A stretch of 64,000 bases of DNA, taken from NCBI GenBank assembly GCA_009829735.1, contig CM020619.1:33210283-33274282 (forward strand). Direction: 5' to 3'. How positions within the stretch are numbered: position 1 is the stretch's first letter; every line of letters begins with the position of its first letter. This DNA is from Pyropia yezoensis. Lineage: Eukaryota; Rhodophyta; Bangiophyceae; Bangiales; Bangiaceae. The notes under the pieces were generated by a model. It saw only the letters and a list, made by a program, of their open reading frames with translations. It was not told where the DNA came from and searched no databases. Shown here piece by piece: positions 30,595 to 43,712 of this stretch. A program made the position numbers and the translations under genes.

Positions 30595-31230
30595 CACGCA
30601 AGGTCCACATCAGTACCTGCATCCCAAGCACAATCCAGGCGGCCCTGGAGGGCCTGGTGTTGCAACAGCGGTGGACGGCGCGATCTCAGCCGAGTTTGGT
30701 TTTCTGCCGGTCAGTTAGCACACATCTCTGCTCCGGCTGGCGTCCCAGGCATCACTGAAGCCCGGCGGCCAGGTCTGCACCTGGTCCTTCTCGGGAGCAC
30801 GACTGCGGCAGGAACAGGGGCATGATCGGCCTCCCTGCCAAGCACTTTTCTGTCCGCTGGACCGGAGAATGGCTCTGAGCCACACACAGCGATCTGGGGT
30901 CGCGCCCGTCCCTGGTCTTCATGCTTTTTTCGTTCCGCGCCAGACACGAATAGAGCACCCCACTCCCTGGGTGGTGTGCTGCAGCCTGATTAGGTCCCCA
31001 GTCTTCCATCTCTCTTGGCAATGTTCCGCTGCTTTTCCAGGGACACGGGGTTGGGACGTGAAGCCATCTCGCGGTCAATATTGTGCAGCGAATGAGAGGC
31101 TCCCATTGTGCACGAGTGCTGACGAATTTCCTGGCAATTTACAGCTTCCACGCACGTGCCAGGCATGTGGTGCACACGAATTGCACGTTCACAACTGCGA
31201 CACGTATTCTTTTTAAGGGATGCACAATAA
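30595..31230. mobile_element. Unnamed repeat R, copy 1 (DNA-transposon-like relic)
   Basis: Clearly but distantly similar to 32130-32840 in the same orientation. Shared landmarks are GCGCGATCT followed by GCCGGTC, the GGCAATGTTCCGC/TGCAATGTTCCGC pair, GCAGC(G/C)AATGAGA, and CACACGAATTGCAC near the end. It ends in GGGATGCACAATAA, the reverse of the terminus type at 14881. On the minus strand both copies keep a similar peptide (RPAxNQxRLRSRxP), which suggests decayed coding sequence. The left boundary is approximate. Confidence 0.5.
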
Positions 31231-32129
31231 TAAACTAGACCACCCACCGACGGTCATCACCGCACGCGTGCGCCACTCCCCCTGTCGGCGTTGTCGCCGC
31301 CTCCGTCGCTGATGCCGCCCTCATCAGCGTCGCCGCCCCCGCCTTCGATGCCGCCCCCGTCGACTTCGCCGCCCCCGTCGGCGTCGCTGCCCCCGTTGTC
31401 GTCCGTGCCGTCGTCGTCCCCCCCCCGCTGCCGTCGTCGCCTATCTGTCGCCATCGGTGATCCCCCCATCGTCGGCGTCGCCGCCCCCGTCGTTATCCCC
31501 GCCGTCGTTGTCACCCCCCCTCAAATTTCACTCGCCTCACGCCCTCGTCTTTCTCCCCCCCTGCATGGGTCGTAGTTTCCACTCGTTTTGTACAGCCTGC
31601 GTTTCTTGGTTCTCACTCCTCCTGTTGGTGTTTCCCTTTGCGTATCTTTTTCTGCCTTTTCGTATACGCTCAGGTCGTTGACTACCCTTGTGTGTACCCT
31701 TCGCCTCGCTCCACCCTCTTCCATGCCCTGCGTCCTCCTTGTGATCTTTCTTGCCTATTTGATAGAAACCTCTGCGATGTCCATCCCCTCTACTTTTGCC
31801 ACGCCCCCAAGCCTCCCTAGTTACAGACCGCTCGTTTTTCCACATCGTTCCTTCCCCGAGGCGCTCAACGATCATGCGGAGGGTGCGTTGCCGTGGACAG
31901 AGATGAAGTAGGGCGGCCCCGCTTCGACTGAGATGAAGTGCGGGGCGAAGAAGAACTGTTCGGCCACTCTGTCGTCGGCTTTCTGCGACAAAAGTTAGTG
32001 CTTGGCGATCTTCGCTCGGTCTTCCACCGGCGTACAGCCAATCAAGAGGAGTCATTGAACAAGGTTTTCATTGTACGCATGTACGTTTCTGCACATGTGG
32101 AATTTCTAAGAAAGTAAAAAGTGAGTTTT
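31231..32129. other. Trinucleotide-like repeat and pyrimidine-rich sequence, no gene
   Basis: From about 31275 to 31520 the sequence is an imperfect repeat of CCGCC(C)TCGTCG-type units, encoding Ser/Pro on one strand and Gly/Asp on the other. After that comes T/C-rich sequence to about 31830. No gene can be supported. Confidence 0.5.
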
Positions 32130-32840
32130 TCACTCACTCAGGCACTCAAGCTTGGGCGTCGTCGCGCAAGGCCTCCAGGGTCACCGGCGTCCCATGGCCA
32201 TCACGGTACTTCACGGGCAGCCACAGACAGCTTTAAGGCGCAACAGCATCGGGCCGCGCGATCTGAGGCGCTTCTGATTTCTAGCCGGTCTGCTGGCACA
32301 GATATCTGCACCTGCTGACCTCGCATGGGTCACTGATGCGCTTCCGGGAGCGCAGCACCAGCTCCCTTGCGGGTTCACGACAGCGACAGGAACAAATGCA
32401 CGCTGAGCCTGCAATTAGAGCAAAGTTTGTGCCTGTTGGACTTGAGGGTGGCACAGAGCCAAACAAAGCCGGCGAAGAGCCACACAAAGCCAACCGGTGT
32501 GCCTCTGCACGGTTTCTGCATGACTCTTTGGCTTCGGGAAGGTCACAACTGCGTCATGCTGCCCCTTGCGTGGTGTGAGACACCTCCCGCAGGCCCTTAA
32601 GCTGGAATCTGTTCTGTCTGTGTTCTGCAATGTTCCGCCGTTTCTGTATGTGGGCTAGACATTCACAGGTGAAGATCTTCCGATGAAAATTTAGCAGCCA
32701 ATGAGACGCATCCCTTGCACATTAACTGCTCAAGAATTGCCCCTGAACATGCATCTCTCCTTCACGTTCCAGGCATGTCATGCACACGAATTGCACCTTC
32801 ATGACTGCTGCAGGTCTACCTTTTGGGGGATGCACAATAA
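32130..32840. mobile_element. Unnamed repeat R, copy 2 (DNA-transposon-like relic)
   Basis: Diverged copy of 30595-31230 in direct orientation, ending in the same GGGATGCACAATAA (32827-32840). It has no open frame of useful length. The left boundary is approximate. Confidence 0.5.
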
Positions 32841-33816
32841 GTCCGGGTTCTTGCGCCCGTGCACCGGCGTCGTCTTGCAAGCCAAGCTCGAAGCACACCT
32901 GTGTTTCGTCCGAGAACATTTTCTTTTGTTCTGTGTGCTACTTGGAGGTGCACAGGTGCATTTTTTGAGGGGACAGCGTCACACGTCCAGCGTGCCTCAA
33001 GACGGCGGACAGCGCGGGTCGCCCGCCTCTGCGCGCCACACAAACGCTCGGCTGCGACCACCGCCGTGAGGCGCTGGAGGCGGCAAACCACCCGACGCCT
33101 GCGCCCCTGCGCGTCCCCGTGCAGCCGCACTGCGCGAGCGCATCGACGACCAGCACCGCGCGATCTGCCCTCTCTACAGTAACCCTTCGCTCTTTTACCC
33201 GCCCTCGCATTTTGGTGCGCCTGTCCGCCGCAGGCACCGTTCGCTCGTCCCCCGCCCTCACCTGCAGCCCCCTGCCCACGCGTGCCGCGTGCGTCGTGCT
33301 GCGGCGTTCTCCCCCACCCCCCTCCCACCCACATCGTTACGCGGACGCGTGCCGTGCGCGTCGTGCCGCGCGCCCCCCCGACCCCCCCGCGTACCCCTAT
33401 TGTCTCGCCGAGGCGTGCTTTGCGCATCGAGCCGGGTTCCCTCCCCGCCCTCTCCCACCCGCAACGCCCCGCCATCCCGAACTGTGTGCGTCGCGCGGCT
33501 TCGCGCTCACTTCTTCAGTTGCCCATGCCGTCACGCTCATGTGGTCTTTCCGCCTGCCCCCCTCCCATGCAACGTTCTTCCCCCCTCTTCCCTCCCCCCC
33601 TTCGGCTCTTTTTTCCGGCTACTGCTGAGCTTCCTTGTGGCCACTGGATGCCTGTGCTCCCTCTGCGTTGCTGATCACACGGCCTGCCTGGGACAGCCTC
33701 CTGCAGCTATCATTGGTGCTGTGTTTGCAGCTACGGCCAAGACGGACAGGTATGTGTGCACATGGGACATCACTTTCATTGCGCAGGGTTGACAGCCGCG
33801 GGATGGGACATCCACC
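32841..33816. other. No gene recognised; left flank of element A2
   Basis: C-rich sequence from 33240 to 33610 gives spurious overlapping frames. The stretch 33690-33810 has a protein-like frame of about 30 residues without recognisable motif, directly before the A2 insertion. Confidence 0.4.
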
Positions 33817-34287
33817 TGCGGTAGTATTGACCCCCAGGTAGGGGGGGGCAACACGTGCCGTGCAAGGGGCGGCAGTCCACTAGCCTGACCTGTTCCTCCC
33901 CCTGCATTTGGGCCCATAATCCCTAAGTTTGGGATAATTAGCTTTGTAGTAAATCCAATGTGGATTTGAGGGTTGTCTGCATTTATCGTCTTGAATTTTC
34001 GTGTGCCCCGGTGGGCAGCTTCTGGGGTGGGAGATTCTGAGTGGCGAGATTCTGAGGGGACCCTGGTGGGATAAGGGGAGGGACAGCGCGGCTAGGCCTC
34101 GCTTCCCCGTCCCGACCAAGAAACTGTTGGCCCACACACCATCTCCTTGTTTGTCAGTGGGGGGATTGCCCCACACCAGGGACAGAGTGTGTGCGACTTG
34201 CACTTCTTCCGGTTCCCGCGACACGGGAGGCAGCCCTTGCGCACCGCCCCAACTTGGGTGTCACGTGTGCGAGTGGTTTTTGCCACA
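33817..34287 (+). repeat. A2 5' LTR
   Basis: 471 bp similar to the reverse complement of the A1 LTR, ending TGCCACA. It is followed by a PBS (34290-34308) with one mismatch to the 19-nt site of A1. Confidence 0.85.
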
Positions 34288-34406
34288 ATTAGTGGAGCAG
34301 CAGGGGACAGAGGTAAACTTTACCTCCGGGTGCACCCGGGTGTAGGGGGCCCTCTGTCTCAGAGGAACGGTGGACTTGGATCGTGTCATACGGATCGTTA
34401 GCCAAC

Positions 34407-34763
34407 ATGGCTGGTTCGGACCCCCCGTCGTCTGGGGAGTCCACGGGTGACGCACGTACTTCAGTGCCTTTGAATACTGGTGTGACACAGGATGTTCCTG
34501 GGGTCGCAGAGGAACTAGAGGTCCCTCAAGCCAGCAGGCCTGGAGATACGGGCAGGCAGCTGGCCACCCCGACTCACTCGGGAGTTCATTCGGGTAACAC
34601 CCCTGATGTTGGTGGACCGATGTCCGGCCACCGAGTGGTACACTGAACGGGAACGTCCCAAGGTGAGGGGACTGTCCCCGCGGGATCCACACGGGTTGGA
34701 GCCAACTTTGGCTTGGAGCCGTCGCCAAATATGCCTTCGGAGGACGGGGGACCTCCGTAGGTC
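34407..34763 (+). pseudogene. A2 gag, 5' part
   Basis: Homologous to the N-terminal Ser/Thr/Pro-rich part of A1 gag, on plus. A3 sequence in opposite orientation follows directly. Confidence 0.75.
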
Positions 34764-37700
34764 GGCTCTGACTTGCAGAAGGAGTCTTCGGCTTTGGCCG
34801 TCACCACCTCGTCCAGGGACAGGGGCAAGTACTTCTTGTTCCCTGGCGCCTCGGGGTTCAACGCCTGACGCGAGCGCGTGACTACCCCCACGATGGGGAT
34901 GTTTTCATCGACTGAGTCAGTGTCCAGCCCCTCGGTAGGTACCCGAGAAAGGCCGTCGGCTAGGGCATGTTACCTGCCGGGACGGTACTCAATATCAAAG
35001 TTGAAGGGTGCCAGTCGCACCCTCCACCGGTTGAGACGAGTGTTCGTGCAATCCGTCTTAAAGATGAACTGCAACGCGCGGTGGTCACAGCGGATGAGGA
35101 ATTTCTCACCCTATAGGTATTGACGAAGTGACGTCACCGCCCACACCACTGCGAGTCCTTCCAACTCGGTGACTCCGTAGTTCTCTCCAGCCGAGTTCAG
35201 CCCCTTGCTGAATTATCCCACCGGCAAGTAATCCTTGTCCGGCTCCTGCTGAAGCAACACACAACCAAGTTGGTCCTAGCTAGCATCCACATCCAGGATG
35301 TAGTGGCCTCCCAACCTGGGAACAGCCAGGATAGGGGGCTTCAGCAGTAGATCCCGAAGAGTCTCAAAGGATTCCTGCTCCACCCGACTTTGGGGAGGCA
35401 GGTTCTTCGGTAGCGTTGAGCTCACTAACTCATTCAACGGCTTCGCCACCTTGGCAAAGCCCTTGGTGAAACGTCGGTACACGTTACACATCCCAAGGAA
35501 GCTCCTCATCTGGGTCTGGGTCCGGGAGTACTGAGCCTTACGGATGGCTCTCAAGTTTTTCTCATTGACACTGAGACGCCCCGGACGGACAACATTTCCC
35601 AAGTATTCCACCTCCTGAGTGACGAGGTGGCACTTACTCGCCTTCAGTGACACACCGGCGTCAGCAAGTAGCTTGAACACCTGGCCAAGATGGCCAATGT
35701 GCTCCTCCGGACTTCGGGAGAACACAATGATATCGTCCAGGTACACAAGGCAGATCTGCCACCGTACTCCGGCCAGAATCATGTCCATGGCGCGCTGAAA
35801 AGCTGCCGGCGGGTTGCACAGGCCAAACGGTAGTCCTTTGCACTGGTAGGTACCACAGTGACAGGTAAAGGTAGTTTTATGCCTCTCTTCCGGGGCAATG
35901 GGAATTTGCCAATACCCCGCGTTACAGTCCAGGGAAGAGAACACGTTTGCCTTCCCCAGTGAGTCCAAACAGTCGTCCATCCTAGGTAGGGGATAACTGT
36001 CCTTCACCGTGCTCTCGTTGAGCTTACAGTAGTCGATACAGAACCGTGGGGTCCCATCATCTTTGGGGACAATGACCACCGGACTCGCCCACTCGTCGTT
36101 GCTGGGCTCAATCACATCGAGGGCCTCCATGCGATCAACTTGCTCCTTAACGAGAGCCCTTGAACGGGGTCCTCCCCTATACGGTTGTTGACGTATAGGG
36201 GGTGCACCGGGCTTCAACTCGATCCGGTGTTCGGTGGCTCTCATGAGTCCCAAGTGACCATCCCACAACTTGTGATATTGGTCCAAGAGGCGTTCAACTT
36301 GAACCCTCAACCTGGGTGGAACATTCTCCTTGTTCAAGTGGGGTCGAGGAGAGGTGGCCGACTTGGCTTGGTGCTTCTCCTTTCCGGACTTCGGGTCGCT
36401 ACTTGCGCCCGCGTTGAGGGTGACCGCTACTACCGGTCCCTCGTGTTGGTCGATATAGCCGAACTTGGCTCCCGACTTGAAGCACTTGGGCGACGAGCTC
36501 AGGTTCATCACCTGGATCCTCCACGGGACTCCGGCTTTGGAGTCCATCGTGCCAAGGGCAACATGCACTTGGTGCTTGCGAGCAAGACGGGGGTAAGGGT
36601 GCACCAACCCGTTCCCCGTATAATCAGTTACAACGTCAACGTGCGCCACCGAGTTGGGGCGCAGCGTGACCCTTTCGGGCTAAACGCAGGGTAGCAGCAA
36701 ACCCATCTCCCACGTAGCAAACAGGCTTCGACTGTGAGACTGTCGCAGGAGCCACAGACGTTCCCTTACTAAGGATGGGGATGGTCTCCCCATTCATCAC
36801 CTTGATCCAATACTCCGGCCGACAAATCAGAGCCACTTGTGTTTCAGCATAAGGGGGACCCAGAAGCAGGGGTGCCGATATGTTCTCGACTAATCCATAG
36901 GTCACGTCGACGTCATGGGACCCCAACCTGGTTGGTAGGGTTACGGCACCAACAATGGGAAGTACCCCACCATTGATGTCGATCATAAGGTCGGCCTTGG
37001 ACCTCCAGCGTTGGAGCTTCATCTCCTTGGGTAATAGCGACTTGCGCATCAAAGAGGCTCCTGAACCGATATCAAGTACGATACGGGAACAACAGGCACG
37101 GCCGGGGGCTAGTTGCACCCGTCCAGCCACCTGGAAGTTCTCACCCGTCAGCACCGCGATGACCCGACGTGGGTTTACGTTCTTGGGGAGTCCTACCCGA
37201 GGTGGGCAGACTCCCTTAGGTCGCCGCAGTATCCGGCAGGGTTGGTTCGTCCTCTTGACCCGCTTTGCCGAGGCTGCCGTTGTCAGCTTAGGACGGCCAG
37301 CTCCAACGGTCATTCGTTTCCCGCCGACTTGGCGTCGGAATCCGAGGGCGAAGGGGAAGCCGACGAGTCCGGGGACAACGTGTCCGCCCCCTCCGCCGTG
37401 GGTGTGGCGACCACCACTACCGGTCGAGGTCCACCCTCGTGGCGTGAACGTACTTCGTTCGTAGCCGACTTCTTACTCGCATTCTTATCAAGTTGTTGAA
37501 TGCGTCTACTCAATTTGGGACAATCATTTGCCCAGTGTCCATCGGAGTTGCAGTTCCAACACCGATTGTCAGTTCCCGGAGGAGTCTTCCCGACTTACGA
37601 AGCCGATGAGGTACCCTGGGACGTTCCCACGGCAGCTACTACCTTATCCTTGCGGATTCGGCGTGCCTCTCGTGGCTCTCTGGCCTGGCGCACCTCTTCT

Positions 37701-39844
37701 CGTTCCTTGGCCAACTCGGCCTGACGCTCCTGGCGTTGTCCCTCCCGCAATTTGCGGTAGGCCTCACCTCTGCGGTAGGCGAACCCAGCCGACCCGGCCA
37801 GTGTCGCTCGGGCAGTATTATGCTCCCGGGTCTCCATACGGACTGACCAATGGAGTCCCTCTACAAACCGACTCTTCACCACAGGTTGCGGATGAAGAAA
37901 GCCGCAAAAATTGTTGAGCTTACGGACCCGCTTCGCAAAGGACAACTCGTCCTCAGTCTCTTCTTGATGAGCTTGCGTAAACTCCTCGACTTGAGAAGTA
38001 AACGCCGCTTCATTCACCATGGCTCTCAACAACCAGTTGACGTGCTCCAAGTAGGACGTCTTCTCACCAGCGCCTTCACTTGAGGATCCGGGCATGACGG
38101 AAATGAGTTCTGTCCGTAGGTCGCCCTTGGTAAACTCCTGTAGCATGTAGAAAGCCATGCCCTCACTTATGGCATTTTCATCGCGGGCTCTTGTGAAACG
38201 ACGTAGGAACTCAAAGACACGGGGGAAGGGAGCTCCATCCCACTCCGCTTTGTGCCCATAAGAGTGAAGTGCATTCTGCTTGGCACGGCCCATGTCTCGG
38301 GCCTGAATAGGACCATACGCCACCGACTTGTTGTGGAGGGCGTAGGTCTTACAGTCAAAGATCCTCTACTAGACCGGGTTGGGTACCTGGATCTTTGGCG
38401 GCACCTCATGTTGAGGGAACAGCCGCTGTGGCACTGGGGCAAGTTCGCCCTCAGTGCCCATAGTCTGGCGCGGCGCGCTTGGTGTAGCCGCCGGCGATTC
38501 CGGGGGGAACTTCCCCATGAAGGGCGTACGCCCCACCAAGTATGGTGTGGCTCCCTCGTTGGGAGTTACAGGTGTCGCCCCCAGTTCGGGGCGACCAGAG
38601 GTAGGCGTGAGGAGGGATTCCCTCTGCGCCTGCGGGCTCGAAAGCCCCGATCCGGTCTGGACATGAAGGCCATCTGGCAAACTCGCCACAATCTGATTCA
38701 GAATTGTATTCGTCATCGTGACCACCAGGTCCGGCGAAGTCTGCCGCAACACATTGGTCGCCTCCCGACGGACAGTTTCCGCGAGGAGTGAATTGACGAC
38801 TCTAGTTGAGTCTCGGTCCGCCTCCGGGAGTCCACCTGAGGGGTAACCACGTTCCTCAGGGGTCTCAACCGGGGGCATGGGCGCGAGCCCATCCCCGACC
38901 AACGGAGGTCCGCCGTCCTCCGAAAGCCTAGTTCGCGACGGCTCCGAGCCAAAGTTGGCTCCACCCCGAGTGGAACCCGCGGGGACAGTCCTCACCCCTT
39001 GGGACGTTCCCGTTGAGTATACCACACGGTGGCCAGACTTCGGCCCACCCACATCAGAAGTGTCACCCGAGCGAACTCCCAACTGAGTCGGGGTGGCCTG
39101 TTGCCCGCCCGCACTTCCAGTCCTGCTGGCTTGAGGGACCTCTAGTCCCTCTGCGACCCCAGGTAAACCCACCTGTGTCTCACCAGTATTCAAAGGCACT
39201 GAAGTACGTGCGTCACCCGTGTACTCCCCGGACGACGGGGGGTCCGAACGAGCCATGTTGGCTGATGATCCGTATGACACGGTCCAAGTCCACCGTTCCT
39301 CTGAGACAGAGGACCCCCTACACCCGGGTGCACCCGGAGGTAAAGTTTACCTCTGTCCCCTGCTGCTCCACCAAATGTGGCAAAAGCCACAAGCACACAC
39401 GGCACCCAAGTTGGGCCGGTGCGCCAGGGCTGCCTCCCGTGTCGGGGGAACCGGAAGAAGTGCAAGTCGCACGCACTCTGTCCCCGTTGTGGGGCAAACC
39501 CCCCACGGACAAACAAGAGGATGGTGTGTGGTCCAACAGTTTCTTGGTCGGGACGGGGACGCAGGGCCAAGCCCCGCAGTCCCTCCCCTTATCCCCCCAG
39601 GATCCCCTCAGAATCTCGCCACTCAGAATCTCCCACCCCAGCACCTGCCCACCGGGCCACACGAAAATTCAAGACGATAAATGCAGAAAACCCTCAAATC
39701 CAAGTTGGATTTACTACTAAGCTAACTATCCCAAACTTAGGGAATATGGACCCAAATGCAGGATGAGGAACGGATCAGGCTAGTGGCCTGCCGCCCCTTG
39801 CATGGCACGTGATGCCCCCCTCCCTGGGGGTCAATACTGCCACA
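34764..39844 (-). mobile_element. A3: partial, inverted A-family element inside A2
   Basis: Reading on minus: 5' LTR (39376-39844), PBS (39355-39373), gag (about 39258-37310) with the knuckle region, protease (LDIGSGASLMRK), reverse transcriptase (YLDDIIVFS) and the RNase H region to about 34764. The outer LTR end at 39844 meets A2 integrase sequence exactly, as expected for an integrated terminus. Gag stop and pol ATG overlap as ATGA, as in A1. Its LTR is close to the A1 LTR, so it is younger than A2. It is broken in several places. Confidence 0.75.
39376..39844 (-). repeat. A3 5' LTR (469 bp)
   Basis: Starts TGTGGCA and ends TGCCACA on plus; same length as the A1 LTRs and a few percent different. 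Confidence 0.88.
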
Positions 39845-40998
39845 GGCGGCCTACTACGGCTATGCTATTGCTCCCGGCCAAGGAGCCCTTCGCCGCGTTG
39901 GCGATGGACATCCTTGGGCCACTGCCAGTGACCGAGGAGGGCAACCAGTACCTCCTGGTCATCTGTGACCGCTTCACGAAACTTACGCGAGCGATCCCAC
40001 TGGCAGAGATCACGGCCATGTCGGTCGTGTCAGCCTTCCTAGATTACTGGGTTGCCGCCTATGGCATCCCGGACAGTACAATGTCGGACAATGGACCGCA
40101 GTTGGCGTCCATACTGTGTCAGGGAGTGCTGGATATGTTGGGGGTTCAGGCAAACTATGCCACCCCCTACCACCCACAAACTAATGGGAAGGTGGAGCGC
40201 TTCAACAAAACTATTGTTCGGCAGCTGCGCCACTATGTGAGTGAGCACGTGAAAATGTGGCACCAACACATTTCTATTCTTACGACCGCCTACAATTCGA
40301 AGGTTCACTCATCTGCTGGGGCAGTACCCCTCGCTTTTGCGACCCCCCGTCGCGTGCGGTCAATTGCCGTACGGCGGCCGCTCCCAACTAGGGAGGCCGA
40401 TGCCAGTACCCCTACTCCCACTGAGGGTAAGGTGGAGTTCGCTGCCAGGCTCGAAAAACTCATCCCTAAAGTCAGGGCTGAGATGGACAAAGCACAAAAG
40501 CGCTACAAGCGTACCTTTGACAAAAAGGTGCGCAATGCTAAGCATGTCCCCGAGCAGGGTGACTGGGTGCTGTTACACTCGCACACCCCAACTGGGGGCA
40601 AGTTGGTATTCCAGATGAAGGGGCCATACCAGGTCCCTCGTACCGATGGGAGACGGTTTACCATCGAAAGTGACGATGCGGTCCGCACAGTGAACGGACA
40701 GGACGTGGTTAAAGTTGTACCACCTCTGGCAGGCGACCCGGCTTGGGCCCGTGCGCTGAAAGCTTGGCCCCTGCCTTCGGTACCTGCGGCCACACAGGGC
40801 CCGCAGGAGTACGTGTTCGATAAGTTCATCCACCACGGGTGGGACGAGGACACTAACCGCTCCATGTGGAGGGTCCGTTGGTTTGGCTACAAAGCCAAGG
40901 ATTATACGTGGGAGTATGTGGAGGACCTTCCCGCTGAGAAGGTCCGGGCGTACCGTGCCCGGAATGATATCGACCTTAACTGCCCTCCCTTAACGTGA
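39845..40998 (+). pseudogene. A2 pol, integrase and chromodomain part
   Basis: Contains AMDILGPLPVTEEGN, MSDNGPQL and YHPQTNGKVERFNKTI (catalytic D, D, E region) and a chromodomain (WRVRWFGYKAKDYTWEYVEDL). It is homologous to the same part of A1 pol and follows the A3 LTR end directly. Confidence 0.85.
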
Positions 40999-41109
40999 GG
41001 GAAGGCCGAGTAACAGTGCCAAGAGAGTGCTTTAAGTCGAAGTGGTACGCAGAGTGGCTTTTAACTACAGCCCTAACCCACGCACTCTCACAACAAAGGC
41101 ATCTGTCAA

Positions 41110-43052
41110 CTAGGCACGCATGCTAGGCTCCCCAATTCCACGGCCCTCGCCCTCACGCGGAGGCAAGCGGCGAGACCCACGCCGATAACGTTCCCCATCC
41201 GTCGGGGGGGGCGGCGGCTCCACCTCGGAACCGTCGCGCCCCTCACGGTCGCGCAAGTGGCGACGACCGCGGCTACTCTTCTGCTTGGTTTTGCGCGCAA
41301 GTTGGCGACGCAGGCGCCGGACCGACTCCGACTCCGACGGGATAGAGGACTCCGAGACGGAGTAAGAAAACTCGTCTTCCGACACGGAGGGAGACCGCCG
41401 CAAGTGACGGCGACGACGGCGAGGAGGCGAGTATGCCCGGCTTGCCCGACGCTTGCCGCGCCCAAGTGGGGCCGACTGGGGCACAATCGACCAATACGAG
41501 CGAACTCGGTCGTCATGAACCCCTCTACCGACTCGCAACGCGCGGCCGCCACAACAGCACGAACGCGCTTCTCAAGTTGAGGAGTCTCGGAAACTTGAAG
41601 GATTGCAGCCGACGCGGCCAACCTAGAAATGGTTCGCACCAACGTGGTGATCACCATCTCGGAGGTCAAGGGCGTGGCCGGCAGTACCAACTTGGGGTAG
41701 ACCGTAAGTAGGGTGGCCCCCAAGTCGGAGGACACCGGAGTGGACGACTCAACGGCAACGCCTATTGGGATGTCCCCGTGCGGCTGGAAAGGGAAAGGAG
41801 CAAGCGGAGGGGCTCGCCGAGTAGGCGGAGCTCGAGAGTAACTGCGACCCCTATTCGGGGCCCCCGCAGTGGGTTAAGTCATGTAGTCATCGTGGGAGGC
41901 CACGGCCACCACGATTGCCATGTCCGGGGGAGGCGCTGTGTGGCGATCCACCCCCGGGGCATACGGGTAGTCCCCGATGCCCAACTCATCCTTGAGTACC
42001 ACGCGGCCGTCGTGAAGTTCACGACCGACCCAGACGAACTGTCGAAGTGTGCCATCGTCCTTGGGCCCGAGGGATGATCGGCGCAACTTGTGCTCGATGC
42101 TCTCCCGCTCGATGAGCTTGTCGAGACGGAGCATCTACTCAAGTAGAGTGAGCTGGCCCGATGAGCACCCCTCAGCAACTAGCTGAGGGGTGAGCTGCCC
42201 CAAACCTTGGATAAGCCGAGGAGATAGATGCCAGAGCATCCCCCGCCGCTGGACACAAGACACCCAGGTCGACATGACCTCGAGGTGCCACTGGGTTGCC
42301 AACTTGGCGAACACCAGGAGGTCCGGGCTAGCCGTCAACATGACGGAGCCGAAGTAGTCGAGCAACCGTGGTAGTTGCGCCAGAAACCCGTGGGGGACCT
42401 CGACTTGAAGCCACCACTCGGGCTTCATGGGACGCTTCTGTACCTTGCTAGCAGGTGACTGCTGCTGAAACATGAGTTGAGCCGAGGTCACCAAGTAGGG
42501 ACCTCGCCGGCAGTCCTTCTCCATCCGCACGTCAAAGTGATGAGTGTGCGGATCGACGTCGCGAAGGTATGGGGGGCGAGTTGCCACCGCGTCCTAAGTG
42601 AAGGTTGGCACGTCGCCACTGCCCGCGATAGTACCCCCGCGGTCCACCATGGTCTTGACCCGCTGAACGTCTTCGACCTCGTCCTCATCCAGGAAGGCAA
42701 ACTGGTCCGTCCGGAAGTCTGGAGGAAACCGGACCCTGCGGGGGAACTTCTCCCGTAGACGGTCCCATACGCGACTCATCGCTGTGCCAAGTCGGCCACA
42801 GCGGAGAACCATCAACCCCTCCTCATACAAAGGCCAAGCGGGGTAAAACCACCGTCCCAAGGACTCACGTTAAGCAACGCGACCCGCCTCCGGGGGAGAT
42901 CCCGCCGCCGACCCAAAGCCGGCTGACGCGGGCATCCCATCCCCCCGAGCGACCGCGGAGCCCCCGCCGGAAGTCTCGGCGGGCGCTGCATCGTAGGACG
43001 TATCCTCCATACGTTCGTACGAGGAGTCAGTCTCCACCCCCGGGGTCACCAT
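41110..43052 (-). pseudogene. A2 antisense ORF region
   Basis: Same layout as 18070-20014 in A1, opposite to A2 gag-pol and converging with it. The central domain (CVQRRGMLWHLSP-like, WW motif), the helical block and the Arg/Ser-rich tail with SVSEDE can all be recognised. It is broken in several places. Confidence 0.7.
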
Positions 43053-43329
43053 GGCTCTCCCCAAGTTACGGAGAGACGACCTGGTTGCAGTTGCACGAGC
43101 CCCACCTCGAGTTGAGGAGGGCTCAGATTGCGGGCAGACGGGTGGCGTTCCCAGCGTGGGGCGGCCCAGGGTAAGGTGAAGGGGAGGTGTTAGTGGTGGT
43201 GAGGTGAGTACCGATAAGAGCAAGCTGCCAAGTGGGCAAGCTTGAGCAGATGGGCGGTCAACGTGACCGCCCCCCCGTCCACGTGACGTACCGGGGGGAT
43301 AGCAAGTCGCGCCCCCAACGCCGCCATGT

Positions 43330-43692
43330 TGTAGCAATATGGTTGGCCGTATTGTAACCCTAATATTAGGGGGGCTACTTGTAACCCTTAACTTTCAATT
43401 TGATAGTTCGTACTGGTCACGGTATCTATAAGTTACGTATGACCAGAGGGACTTGCATCTTGGGGTGGAGGGTAGTTAGTAGTGTCTCCGAGGGTTTATA
43501 ACGTGGGGGCCGGCGGCGAATCCACCGCCGGCCAAGGTAGAACAACAAACCCCTCCCATTTGGGCTCCCATCTTGGTCCCGTGGCTTGCGCTCCAAGGAC
43601 AGCAACCTTGGCCTCCCGGTGACGTTGGTGCCGATCCCCCTTGGTGAGTGTTCCCTGAGAGTGGACGTGCGACGGATCCCTATTGTGCTACA
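43330..43692 (+). repeat. B 5' LTR (363 bp)
   Basis: Ends TGTAGCA...TGCTACA. Matches 63014-63376 with about one visible difference. Confidence 0.92.
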
Positions 43693-43693
43693 T

Positions 43694-43712
43694 TGGTGGA
43701 GCAGCAGGGGAC
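43694..43712 (+). other. B primer-binding site
   Basis: TGGTGGAGCAGCAGGGGAC begins one base after the LTR and is identical to the A1 site. The hairpin GACGG-GTTT-CCGTC (43710-43723) starts within its last bases, followed by GTCACC-CTTGT-GGTGAC (43721-43737). Confidence 0.85.

Noticed and set aside
31275-31520. Possible CRISPR-like or satellite array
   Set aside because: Units are short, imperfect trinucleotide-type repeats without unique spacers.
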